A stretch of DNA of 64,000 nucleotides from Pogostemon cablin (lineage: Eukaryota; Streptophyta; Magnoliopsida; Lamiales; Lamiaceae), in assembly GCA_023678885.1 (NCBI GenBank), contig CM043009.1:16051117-16115116 (forward strand), written 5' to 3'. Position numbers and translations under genes: made by a program. The notes beneath the pieces were generated by a model. It was not told where the DNA came from, did no database searches, and saw only the letters and a list, made by a program, of their open reading frames with translations. Shown one piece after another: positions 22,321 to 34,193 of the stretch. Every line of letters begins with the position of its first letter. The stretch's first letter is position 1.

Positions 22321-24302
22321 AAAGTGTTTTACGTCCCGGCACAACGGAAATGATAAACCAAGAGGAGTGATTTTCACCTAGGCAAAGAATAAACGAACAT
22401 AAGTAATAACACAATTGCAATAAGAATCACAATTTATGCTAAGTTATCCTACAACATTAAACTCATGACATAAGGAATTAACAAGTTCAATCACAAGAGA
22501 ATAAAATGCAATATAATCCCTTTTGGTCCAAGCCTCACATAGGTTATCAATTTTGCTCAACACTCTTTCAAGTAAGGTAACAACACTCATCAATCGATTG
22601 GCTCGACTCGCTATAAGCTTGCTCGTGGACTACATTCACAAATCACTAAAGTTTCCATTAATGATCAAAAAGGTCTTTCATTAAGGATGTAATGATAGTT
22701 TCTTTGGTAAGGTAGGAAGAATATAGGTAAGTGTGACTAATCATGTGTAAGTAACGAAGAGATGGCCAATTTCTCCAACTTCTCCACTTTTCTTTCTTCC
22801 TTTCTTGTCTTTGGTACTCACAAGCACTACTCATCAACTTTCCTTGGATTTCTTGAGCTTCTTATGATTCATGCTTCCTTTTTTTGTATTTTTAAGTACT
22901 TGAGCATATTATTGTTGCTTTGCTTATTTTTCTTGTTTTGAGGTTGCATGTTCACTCTTGTTTGTGCTCTTTCATCATTTTTCTTATTTATTTACTATTT
23001 TCTTTTCTTCTTTTTCTTTCGCATCAAACTTTTCTAGCTACCATCTCCTCAATTACCCACACAAAGGGTATGTATATAAGGCTTAAGTGGTTAATCAAGG
23101 CTTGTAATGTGTTAAATTCACAAAAAAATATGCTTAAAGACTCAAATTGGTTAACTAGGGATGATGTTCAAGGAAGAGAAATATATGACAATGACTATAA
23201 ATAACAAAGATGGCCTTAGATCATTTCACTAATCTCCACTAACCGGGCTCGTTCCTATAGTCCTTGAGCAAGTTCTATCTTATCAAACACAACCAATCCA
23301 CTCATGAAGAAAAATCATGTATGCACGGTTGAGGCTCAAATTCTCACAAGCTTATGCATTTGACCTTAAGAAACTTATTACACCACATTCATCTCAAAAT
23401 TGAACAAGTTAAGTAAAATATGTCCTAATTCGAAAGTGTAGAGATTCTTAATCATAATTTGTCATCACTTATCACCACAACATATCATCACTCATATTCA
23501 AAAATAACTCACGACATCCCAAAAACAAACCACCAAAACAGTCCCTAACAAGAATAAAAATACACACAAAATATAAAATAAAGACTCAACAAACAAGAAA
23601 CAAAACAAAAACACATAACATGCAAGAATAAAATCACCATCATTAACAATAAAGCACACATTCTATATCATCCATGACAATTAAGCTCACAATCATCCCA
23701 ACCTTTGATTGAAAAGGAAACCTCCCAAAAACATAACAAATGAAGTAGCATGCTAATCACATCAATCCAAATCAAATCAAATTATGTTAAACACATAAAA
23801 GTGGTAGTGTATAGAATGAACTCCCTTTAAAGGCATTTGGTAGTAGAAGTTGTTAGCTCCGAGCTCAATTCGTACTTCCAATACCCTTCATACATGCTCA
23901 ACAAGACCATTAGCTCAACAATTTCATTAAAAATATGGACTATCATGCACTTCAATCACCACCAATCATACCAAAATCCAACCAAACTCATGAGAAAATT
24001 TTTAAAATTGACCAAAAAAATACGAAAAGTATATGCTTTTAAAACAAAGTATGTCATACCACGCCGTATCCCCCCAAACTTAAATTGAAACAGGAGTTTC
24101 GAGTTAAGTTTGCTAAAAGTGGTGTGACGTACCTACACTCTTCAAATCAAGCACCCTTCGTATCTTCAACACGCATCTTCCTCACGAGCATAATCAACAT
24201 ACATGCCAAAATAAACAAAACAAGCATCAAAATATAAAAAGAATGGGTTGCCTCCCATTTAGCGCTAAGTTTAACGTCTTCAAGCCGGACGGAATTTTAC
24301 GA
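22321..24302 (-). other. Long non-coding tract of element A between protease and polypurine tract
   Basis: About 2 kb without a credible reading frame. Many blocks are identical or nearly so to the same tract in B (for example around 22591-22640, matched at 32309-32358). A second polypurine-like tract (plus strand CCCCCCAAACTTAAAT) lies at about 24070-24085. Full-length relatives carry pol between protease and the 3' untranslated part, so this tract is what remains, or was acquired, instead of pol. Confidence 0.7.
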
Positions 24303-27070
24303 TCATTGGACCAAAAGATGGTCCATCAAACTTTCTCCTCGCATCCTCACTTTAAACATTTGCTTAGCTCTCTTCTTGTCCACTAACTCAACTTCTCCAT
24401 TCTTGCTCATGAGCATCAAATCGTCCTCAAGAAAAACTTCTAGTGGACTTCTTCTTTCTCCTTTGTCTAATTTCCAATCGAGCTCCGATGCTTTCATCCT
24501 ATCAATATCACAAGAAGATAAGTTAGAATTTGACAATTTCATATAATCATGAATAAAAGAATTTAAATTGTCAAAGAGGATAGAGTCATGATCCATAAGA
24601 TCATCTGGAGGCTTCAAATTAGACTTGGCTCTTTTTTTCTTATTGCACAAGAATGTGACACTTTTTTCCTTTTGAGCTTAAGGATAACTCTTCTCTTCCA
24701 ACATCAATCTTTGCTCTTCCGGTGGCTAGAAATGGCCTTCCTAAAATGAGTGGAACTCGAGGGTCCGCCTTTACCTCCAACACCATGAAATTGACTGGGA
24801 AAGCTAGCCCTTTCACTTTCACCTCCACGTCTTCAACAATTCCAAGTGCCTTCACAACCTCTCCATTCACCACTTCAAGACGGATAGTAGTAGGCTTTAG
24901 CTCTCCAATTTCAAGATTTTTGAATGTGGCATGAGACATCATATTGACGCTTGTCCCAAAGTCACACAATGCATCAAGGGTACCCCTCCCTTCAAAATCA
25001 CAAGGAATGATGAACTTACCCAGATCACCAACCTTCGTAGGCCCCCCTTTTGCATCGACTCACTTGTTCCGGATAGCTCTTCTATCTTTTTCTCTTCATA
25101 CTTTTTCTTAAGATTTTTCACATGCTCTTCAAATTACTTTTTTCTTCTCCTCCTTTACAAACATTTGTGGGTAGGGAATAGGGAATAGAGTAATCGAAAT
25201 ACCCCAATAATCGCATTTGTACTCCTCTTCTTTCACCTTCTCCTCCACTTTCTTTTCCTCTTGCACCCACTTCCATTAGGTATCCATTTAGGACCTTCTC
25301 ATCTTTCTTACTTACTTCTTCCATCTCTTCAACAACCTTACTTTTCCACCAACCCTTCTTCAACCTTTCATTCCTCTTTCATATCAACCAACAAACATTG
25401 AGCTTTTGGATTAACCACGGGTGCGGCTAGAAACTTTTCTTTTTGTTGAGCACTCAAAGAACTTGTAATTTGTCCAATTTTATACTCCAAAGCCTTGAGT
25501 CTCTTTTCATTTGTTTTTTCTGCCTTTTTCAAAGCTTCATCTCGAACTTTGTTTGATGCTATTAATTGTTTAAGTAGCTCATCGGTTGATGCTCTTCCTT
25601 CATTGTTCGGTGCCTTGGCTCCCGGATGGTAACCTGGAGGATAAGCAACCGCATTGCTCGGATTAGAGTAGGAGAAATTATCTTGCCTTTGTTGTTGTTG
25701 TGGGTATGAACTTTCACTACTTTGACCATTAAAACCTCCTTGCCTTGGTGGATAATTCCCTTGACCTTGGTTGAAACTACCTTGAAAATTATTTTGGTAA
25801 TTCCCTTGATAGTTTTTTCCTTGCATGTATGACACATCTTCCACATGTGGCATAGAGTTGGCCCATTGTTCTCCACTAACAACATTTGGAGGTAGCACAC
25901 CTTGATCGACTTGTAGCCCTTCAACCATATTAGCTCATTGATTCACACCTTGGTTCAAACTCATTGTTTCATAACCTCCGCCACTATCTTTTCCATGCTT
26001 GGTGTACTTTGCTCCACACTAGCACTCTTCAAAATAAACTGTTGCCCTTGATAAAAACTCTCAAAACCATAGCATCCACTTCCTCTCTCCGATTGCCATT
26101 GATATACGTTTGTAGCAATCTCATCAAAAATACGTATAGCCCTTTCCGGAGTCACTCCAAGTATGGATCCACCCGCCGAAGCATCATCATACATTTTTTG
26201 ACTATTTACCAAACTTTGGTAGAAAAATCCAACTTGTTGGTTCTCCGGGAATCCATGTTGTTGACACTTGCGTAGCATATTCTTAAACCTTTCCCACACT
26301 TCATAAAAGCTCTATTGAGGCATTTGCTTGAATTGAGTGATCAAGCTCTTCATTTGAAGTGTCTTGGAAGGTGGAAAATACTTGTTCAAGAACATTTGTG
26401 CAAGCTCATCCCATGTGTTGCACGTACCGGGAGTAATGGTAGATAGCCGTGTTCGAGCTCTATCCCTCAATGAAAACAGAAACAACCTCATCCTTATACA
26501 ATCTTCACTCACCCCATTCATCTTCACGGTGTTGGCAATCTCAACAAATTGAGCTAGATGAGCATTAGGATCTTCATTCGGGGTTCTACTAAATTGTAGC
26601 TCTCTCACCATAGAAATTAAGCCCGCCTTAAATTCAAAGTTATTGGCATTGATTGGTGGTCCCACCATTTGTAGCATTGCCCTTGGCATGAAGAAATCTT
26701 ATATCACCCTTTGATCATTGTAAATTCCATGTTGCACCGGAGGTGGTGGTGGTGGCACATAAGCTTGTTGAAAGTCTTGTTGCCTTAGAACTTATTGCAA
26801 CATTTGTTGAAGCAAAGCTTGATTGTTCATAGCTCCAACATTTTGATAGGCATGTTGAGGAGGATTGCCATTGAATTGAGGTGCGTTGTCTTTCACATCT
26901 ACATGTTGTCCTCCTTCCCCATCATGCTCTATTTCTACACGATTATCTCCTTGAAAATTCTCCATTAACTCACTATTTTTGGATTTGTTCTCCTTTCTTC
27001 TCCTTCTCAATGTATGCTCAATCTCCCAATCAGTAGGTTCTATTTGTTTCCCCTTGGATCTTGTTTGCAT
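24303..27070 (-). pseudogene. gag-protease gene of element A, with several stops
   Basis: The reading begins with MQTRSKGKQ at 27070. A proline-rich linker precedes a Gypsy gag domain (MFLNKYFPPSKTLQMKSL), then a glutamine/asparagine-rich segment (about 25900-25650) with no CCHC knuckle, a lysine-rich coiled region, and a retropepsin-like domain with LILGRPFLATGRA at about 24740 (minus). The active-site motif reads CDFGTSVNMM where B has CDLGASVNVM. It ends DHLLVQ-stop at 24303. In-frame stops occur at about 26793 (a CAA-type codon in B), near 26700, and at about 26309 (a GAG codon in B), with another break near 25950 and further frame changes near 25365 and 24640. It encoded capsid/nucleocapsid and protease, and is inactive now. 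Confidence 0.85.
24307..24325 (-). other. Conserved hairpin on the gag-protease stop codon (element A)
   Basis: TGGACCA-AAAGA-TGGTCCA, a perfect 7-bp stem, overlaps the final DHLLVQ codons of the gag-protease frame. The stem is unchanged between A and B while the loop differs. Confidence 0.6.
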
Positions 27071-27200
27071 ACACCTTCAAAACAAAAGAAGTTAGAACAA
27101 GATTTTCAAAGCAAATACAAGTAAACAAATAAAATAAAAAAAATATCTCCATTAAGATCACTCAAAACGATCCTTCTTTAAGCTATTAGCAACCATTGCC

Positions 27201-27218
27201 TCCCCGGCAATGGTGCCA
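27201..27218 (-). other. Primer binding site of element A (tRNA-Asp, two mismatches)
   Basis: The plus strand reads TCCCCGGCAATGGTGCCA, two bases inside the 5' LTR edge. It equals the 3' end of plant tRNA-Asp(GUC) (TCCCCGGCAACGGCGCCA) except for two C-to-T changes, both at CpG sites of the plus strand, which fits decay by methylcytosine deamination. Confidence 0.9.
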
Positions 27219-27220
27219 TT

Positions 27221-28807
27221 TGATTAGTCATTTTGTAGTAAGGATGATCAATTAAAATAATTTATCAAACCACAGGGAGGTCGGCGCTAGAGCTTAAGCG
27301 AGATCATGTTTATCGTAATTTTATAGAGACGAATCATCAAGGAGATTGGTTGATCAAACAAGAAAATAATCAAAGCAAGCAAGCAATGATTAGCAAACAA
27401 GATAGATGGATGAAATGAGTGATTTTTCAAGTTGAGTAAAAGTGAGATTAACAACAATTAAGAAGTGGAAATTCTAGGATAAATGCATCAAATTCATATG
27501 ATCATGTGTATAATAAGACTAAGGGCTAACACTAGGTTCACCTAAACTCCTTCTCAAGATGAATAGGATATGGAATAAAGCTCAATGGATTGGTTCTCAC
27601 TCAAACAATTCCAACTAGGTACTAAGCTTGAGGTGAGAGTCCCTTCACACGATTAATCAACCTCTCGATCAAACCAATCACATGTTCTATCAAAGAGTTC
27701 TAAACTCTAAAGGATTTCTCAATCTCTTTACAATTTATAATGCACATGAAGTGTTTGATGAAATTATTCAATTAATTATCCTAAATATGCAATTGACTTC
27801 TCAATCTAATCACATGTTTAAAACAACAAACCACACAAATCATCATAAACCTCAAGATCTAAAGTATCAATGATAGAAAATCAATTAACTCAATCAACAT
27901 ATGAATTTAAATACATAAATCCAAAAATTATCCAACAACTCTCATGTTGCTAATCTCACAAGGGAGATTAGCCAATCATCTTCATAAAGAAATTAACATA
28001 GACAATTAAATCCTTACAAATCATGATAAAAAATAGGATTCTATACAAAAGTTGGATGAAAACTCCCTTGGATGCCTCTAATGGTGATCTTCTTCTTCCC
28101 CTTGCAATCTTCCTCTCTTCCTTGCTTCTTTTCCTCAATTGAATGGTAGATTTGATGGTGGAATGATGGTAGATGGTATAGATGAAGAATGGATGAAGAT
28201 GGTTGTGAAATGAGAGAAATGGTATGTGAGGTGTGTGAAACAGTAAAACCCTCGCCCAAATTTGATGAAATATTGAAGTATTAGGTATTTATACCCCTTG
28301 GGAAGCTTCTAGAAGGTTTTTGAAATTTTACCAGAATTTTATCGGACTCGACTCGAGCTCATGCACTCGACTCGAGTCATGTCATGTTTTGGCAGAATTA
28401 TTCAGCATCAGATGGAGCTCGAGTCAAGTAGCAGAGCTCGACTCGAGTGCTGACTCGGACACGGCTTGTGTTCTGAACTCGGGCACAGGAGAGGGCGTGT
28501 AGCATTTTCTGACATCGTCGTATGTCCATCTCTTATAGGCCCGTGTCTGGCGCACGACTCGAGCTGTACCAACTCGACTCGAGTAGCAACACTCGGGTCT
28601 AGTTTGGTCATGCTCTGTTTCTCTTCTTCGTTTATCTCCCTTCTCCCTTTTTGCTCCGTTTTCACCTGTTTTGTATATGTTTAACCTCATTCCCACACAT
28701 TTCCATAAAAATACTAAACACAACCAAATAACGCATAAATATGGATAAAATATTATGAAAACAGACATAAAAAGATACTAAAATCTAGGTGAAAATATCA
28801 CTCATCA
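27221..28807 (-). repeat. 5' LTR of element A
   Basis: 1587 bp. The minus TATA box (TATAAATA) is at 28286-28293. A dense array of CTCGAG, CTCGACTCGAG and CTCGG words lies upstream of it at about 28340-28600. The ends match the left LTR and both LTRs of B. Confidence 0.9.
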
Positions 28808-30156
28808 TGAATGAGGAGAATAGATTGACCCGACTATTATGGTTTGACTCATGGTCTAGGTATGATTACAACTTGTTTGGAGATGTATTGGTTGTTGACT
28901 CTACGTACAAGACAAATACGTTTAGAATGCCGTTTGTTCAAATGGTTGGTGTCAACAACCATCAAAATACTATTATTTTTTGGTGTGGAATGATAGAAAA
29001 GGAAACTACAGAATCGTACACGTGGATATTCCAAACATTTCCAAACACGAGATTGTATGCTTCGCCATCAGACAGTGCAAGAATTTGAACAATCATGGAA
29101 TGCATTTATTACTGAGTTTGACATTGCTGGTCATGATTGGATTAAGGAGATGCACAATATAAGGGACAAATGGGTAGAAGCTAGCTTATTTCAGGGATGT
29201 GTTTTTTGCCGGGATGACCACCAGCCAATGATGCGAGGGAGCACACTCGTACTTGAAGAATTTCATATATGGAGATTTAAATTTATATCGATTCATGAAG
29301 CAGTGGCACAGGGCAACGAAGCGAATGAGAGAAATACACACCATCAAGATTTCATTAACACCCAAAAAGAACTACTGTTGCAAACTTATCTACAATGCTT
29401 GGAACAAAGTGCACGTGAATTTTATATGACATATATATTTCGCAAGGTAAAATAGAGTTATTTAATTAAAAACCAATTCACATGAACATTTGCGTAACAC
29501 AGTGAACTTTTTTTAGATCAGGTACGTTACCAGATTTAAGTAGAAAGCAAGTACACCCTAATTTCTATATTAACAAAAGAGGGTCAGTGGAAGTTTGAAC
29601 TGCTCAAATATGGGGATGCATCCTACTCCATTACTATTGTAATCATGAATAAATGTGATAAACACATGCATTATTCATGTGGGATGTTTGAGTCGATTAA
29701 GTTGCCATGTAGTCACATATTTTGTGCACTTAAGGCAGCTAATATATTCTGCATTCCTAATAGCATGTTACACGAGAGATGGGGAAAGGCATTCATTAAT
29801 ACTACCACAACTAATGACGACACAAAGCCAGTGGAATGGAGATTTGGATTACTCCATTATATGATATATGAGATATGTAACATGGGATCAACCTCCTTTG
29901 ATCATTACTCTGCTACAATGGATGGTATGAAATCCATACTTGTAAATCTACGGACTATTGCTGACCCATCAGAATCAATGTCAAGCGGCCAATTACCTAA
30001 GACAAGGTTTTGCATTGGCAGAAACTCATAGTAAAGGATCCTATTACAGTGAGGACAAAAGGAACTCAATCGCTGAAACATACCAAGAGTAGTACATTGC
30101 ACCGATGCAAACATTGCAAAGAACCAGGCCACTACAAGAGTAAATGTGCTCGTTAA
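28808..30156 (+). pseudogene. FAR1-related sequence, 3' part (transposase core remnant, SWIM finger, zinc knuckle)
   Basis: This resumes directly after element A. FGDVLVVDSTYKTN contains the first catalytic aspartate of the Mutator-type core and is followed by GVNNHQNTIIFWCGMI and SYTWIF. The next expected part, with the second aspartate and the C..H region, is largely missing: FPNTR and TVQEFEQSWNAF lie within 60 bases of each other near 29040-29090. A SWIM finger (SCGMFESIKLPCSHIFCALK) is read at about 29680-29740 in another frame, and a CCHC knuckle (CKHCKEPGHYKSKC) at about 30100-30147, ending in a stop at 30154. Stops near 29089, 29456 and 30032 and the deletions show it is a pseudogene. 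The order of domains is that of FAR1/FRS proteins. Confidence 0.85.
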
Positions 30157-30421
30157 GTGGAAAGTCAGACTAAAGATGAAGATAATGGACCAGAGATTCC
30201 ATTTCAATGCTTGGATGAGGATGATGAGAATGATATTTTCTTGTAAAGATAAATACTTGTCTTTCGGTTGTGTGTCAGAATATATTTGCAATCCTATTTA
30301 TATGGAGGTTCATTTCTTTTCAGTATTGCAATGATGGAATGATGTTGTTATACTTGCCCGTGGCAATTTGTGTGAATCATGAGTTACATACTGAATTTTA
30401 TTGTTTGTAGTGCATGGGATG
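30157..30421. other. Spacer between FAR1-related pseudogene and element B
   Basis: 265 bp with no feature except the left target duplication of element B (GGATG, 30417-30421). Confidence 0.6.
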
Positions 30422-32019
30422 TGATTAGCCATAGTTTAGTGGGTAATGACCAATTCAAGAAATTATCGAACCCAATGGAGGTAGGCACTAGTGCTTAAGC
30501 GATCTCACGTTTGTTGTAATTTTATAGAGACGAATCATCAATGGGATTGGTTGTAAACAAATAAATGACAAGTAATCAAATGCAAGCAATGATCAAACGA
30601 ACAAGATGATGATGGAAAGTGGTTTACCAAATTGATTAAAAGTGAGATTAACAACAATTAAGAAGTGGAAATTCTAGGAATTATGTATCAAATTCATATG
30701 TACCATGGATTGTAGACTAAGGGGCCAACACTAAAATCACCTACACTCCCTCTCGAGATGGATAGGATATGAATAACAAATAGCTCAATGGATTGGTTCT
30801 CACTTAAACAATTCCAACTAGGTACTAAGCTTAAATGAGAGTCCCTTCACACAATTAATCAATCTCTCGATCAAACCAATCACATGTCCTACCAAAGGGT
30901 TCTAAACTATGAAGGACTTCTCAATCTCTTCACAATCTATAATGCACATGAAGTGTTTGATGAAATGATTCACTCAATTATCCTAAGCCTATAATTGATT
31001 TCTCAATCTAATCACATATTTAGAACAACTAAACACACAAATCATCAATACAAATCAAACAATTAATAATCAATGGTAGAAAACCATAAATCCAATCAAC
31101 ATATGAATTAAAATACACAAATCCCCAAAATTATCCAACAACTCTCATGTTGCTAATCTCACAAGGGAGATTAGCCTACCATATTAACAAGGAAATTAAC
31201 ATAGACATTAAGATCCTTCAAAAACATGATAAAACTATGAGGTTGAACTACAAAGTATGGATGAAAACTCCCTTGATGTCACTTCAATGGTGATCTTCTT
31301 CCTTTCCTTGCAATCTTCCTCTCTTCCTTGCTTCTTTTCTTCAATTTGATGAAGGTTTTAATGGTGGAATGATGGTAGATCTAATGGATGGTGAATGGAT
31401 GAAGATGAAGGTGAGAAAGGGAGGAAATGGTGTGTGAGGTGTGTGAGGAAGGTGGAATTTTGGATCTCCTCATAAAATCTGAATGGAGGGGTATTTATAC
31501 CCCTTGGGAGGCTTCTAGAAGGATTCTGATTTTTTTTCCAAGAATTTACACAGCACGAGTCGTGCTCGGTAACACGGCCATAAGGTGGCCGTGTTGTGTC
31601 TTCTGATGTCTGCACACGGCCTTTGCTTACAAGCCCGTGTTGGCTACACGGGTTGTGTGCTGCAACACGAGTCGAGCTCCGCAATACGGCCAAGTGGTGG
31701 TCGTGTTGGATGAATAGATGTCGCCGCACGGCCATTCTGGACAGGCCCGTGTTAGCTATACGAGTCGTGTACTGCGACACGGCTCGTGCCACCGACACGG
31801 CCAGTCGTGTTGCTGCTGCCCTGATTCCTTCACTGTTTTGGCTCGTTCTCCTTCGTTTCAACTCCGAATTGAGATCCGCTTTTTCCTATGCCTTCCTTAT
31901 CATATCTAGCATCAAATAAAAACACAAAACACAACTAAATAGAACATAAAATACAGATAAAATAATACGAAAACACATATAAAAAGACACTAAAATCTAG
32001 GTGAAAATATCACTCATCA
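30422..32019 (-). repeat. 3' LTR of element B
   Basis: 1598 bp. The TATA box (minus TATAAATA) is at 31492-31499. A GC-rich array of ACACGG/CCGTGT words lies upstream at about 31545-31810. Relative to the right LTR it lacks 45 bp at about 31920, between two AATAAAA heptamers, consistent with a slippage-type deletion. Confidence 0.92.
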
Positions 32020-32032
32020 CACCCCCAAACTT
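32020..32032 (-). other. Polypurine tract of element B
   Basis: The minus strand reads AAGTTTGGGGGTG directly before the 3' LTR, as in A. A GGGGACGCACAAC motif follows the same upstream spacing. Confidence 0.85.
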
Positions 32033-34190
32033 AAAGTGTTGTGCGTCCCCGCACAATGAAAATGATAAACCAAGGAGAGTGATTTTCACCTAGGAAAAAT
32101 CTAAACGAACATAAGTAACAACACATCAATAATAATAAGAATTACAAACTATGCTAAGTCATCCTACAACATTAGATTCATGACATGAAGAATTAACAAG
32201 TTCAATCTAAAGAGAATGATAGTGTAATACAGTCCCTTTTTAGTCCAAGCCTCACATAAGATATAAATTTCACTCAACACTATTTTAAGTAGGTAAAAAA
32301 ATACTCATCAATCGATTGGCTCGACTCGCTATAAGCTTGCTCGTGGACTACATTCACAAACCACCAAAGTTTAAATTAATGATCAAAAAGGTCTTTCATT
32401 AAGGATGTAATGATAGGCTCTTTGGTAGGGTAGGAAGAATATAGGTAAGAGTGACTAATCAAGTGTAAGTAATCAAAGAGATGGCCAATTTCTCCAACTT
32501 CTCCACTTTTCTTTCTTCCTTTCTTGTCTTTAATGTTCACAAGCACTAATCATCAACTTTCTCCTTTAGATTGAGCTTCTTATGATGCATGTTTCCTTCT
32601 TTAAACTTTTAAATACTTGAGCATATTGTTGTTGCTTTGCTCATTTTCTTGTTTTGAGGTTGCATGTTCATTCTTTCTTGTGCTCTTTTTCATCCTTTTC
32701 TTGCTTGTTTACCATTTTCTTTTTTCTTTTTCTTCCTTATCAAACCTTTCTAGTTACCATCTCCTCAATCACCCACACAAATGGTATATATGTAAGGCTT
32801 AAGTGGGTAATCATGGCTTGTAATGTGCTTATATCACAATAAATAGGCTTTAAGGCTCAAAGTTGTTGACTAGGGATGATGTTCATGGTAGGAAAATATA
32901 TGGTAATGACTATAATAACAAGGATGGCCTTAGATCATGTCACTAATCTCCACAAATTGGGCTCGTTCCTATAGTCCTTGAGCAAGTTCTAGCTTATCAA
33001 ACTCAATCGATCCACTCATGAAGGAAAAAAATCATGTATGCACGGTTGAGGCTCAAATTCTCACAAGCTTATGCATTGGACCTTAAGAAACTTATTACAC
33101 CACATTCATCTCAAAATTGAACAAGTTAAGTAAAACATGTGACAATTCGAAAGTGTAGAGATTCTTAATCATAACTTGTCATCACTTACTACCACAACAT
33201 ATCACCACTCATGTTCAAAAATGACTCACAACATCCCAAAATAACCCACCAAACATACCAAGACAAAAATAAGAAAACACACAAAACATAAAATAAAGAC
33301 TCAACAAACAAGAAACAAAACAAAAAAAACACATAACATGCAAAAACAAAAATCACCATCATTAAACAATGAAGCACACATTCATACCATCCATGACAAT
33401 GAAGCTCAAAATCATCCCAACCTTGATTGAAAAGGAAATCCTAAATTACAAAAATAAACATCCCAAAAACATAACACATGAAGTAACATGCTAATCCATT
33501 CAATCCAAATCAAAATCAATTAAAAGTGATAAGGTGTAGAGTACTTCCTCAATAGGCATTTGGTAAGGAAAGCATTTGCTCCAAGCTCCATTCGTGCTTC
33601 CAATACCCTTCATTCATACTCAAAACTCATACAACACCATTAGCTCAACAATTGCCTTAAAAATATGGATTCACATGCACTTCAACACCACTAATCATAC
33701 CAAAATCCAACCAAACTCATGAGAAAATTTTAAAATTGAGTGAATTTTTACAAGAAGACCTATCATCATCAATATCATCATATCAAGCACACTCAAGTGG
33801 TGAGTCACACCACGCACTCTCCCCCCAAACTTAAATCGAACTTAGAAGTGAGAATTAAGTTTGCAAAAAGTGGTGGGACTTACCGTTGTAGTTTCCATTG
33901 ATGATCTTCTTGTGGAGAAGTAAACGCATCCACACGACTCAAGTTATGTTCACCATGCACTTTCCCCCCAAACTTGACTCGATACAAGAGCCGAGAATTA
34001 AGTTTGCAACAAATGGTGACATTTTTACTCAAATCCATGAAGCACTTCTCTTTTCTTCAATGTGCATTTTTCTCACGAGCACAATCCACCTACAAGACCA
34101 AAATCAACAAAAAGCATCAAAATAACAAAAGAATGGGTTGCCTCCCATTTAGCGCTAAGTTTAACGTCTTCAAGCCGGACGGAATTTCAT
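32033..34190 (-). other. Long non-coding tract of element B, with two extra polypurine-like tracts
   Basis: About 2.1 kb with no coding frame. It aligns along its length with the 22321-24302 tract of A. Two further tracts of the form CCCCCCAAACTT (plus strand) lie at about 33822-33834 and 33964-33976, each followed by a GAGAATTAAGTTTGCAA-type word. It also holds a conserved GGGTTGCCTCCCATTTAGCG block at about 34136-34155. Confidence 0.7.
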
Positions 34191-34193
34191 GAT

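Larger units (their letters stand above)
20752..28807 (-). mobile_element. Gypsy element A: complete, gag-protease only, inserted in the FAR1-related sequence
   Basis: The two LTRs are in direct orientation, with TGATTAG...CTCATCA ends on the plus strand and a 5-bp target duplication TGAAT (20747-20751 and 28808-28812). Read on the minus strand the order is 5' LTR, tRNA-Asp primer site, gag, protease, a 2-kb non-coding tract, polypurine tract, 3' LTR. No reverse transcriptase, RNase H or integrase motif was found in the 6-kb interior or elsewhere nearby. That matches the non-autonomous 'terminal repeat with GAG' layout known in plants. LTR differences are frequent (for example about 24 bp missing from the left LTR near 20800), so the copy is older than B. 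Confidence 0.9.

Noticed and set aside
31358..31861. 167-codon minus-strand frame in the 3' LTR of B
   Set aside because: It lies across the U3 array, TATA box and leader of the LTR and its counterpart in the other LTR is shorter and truncated; no known domain.
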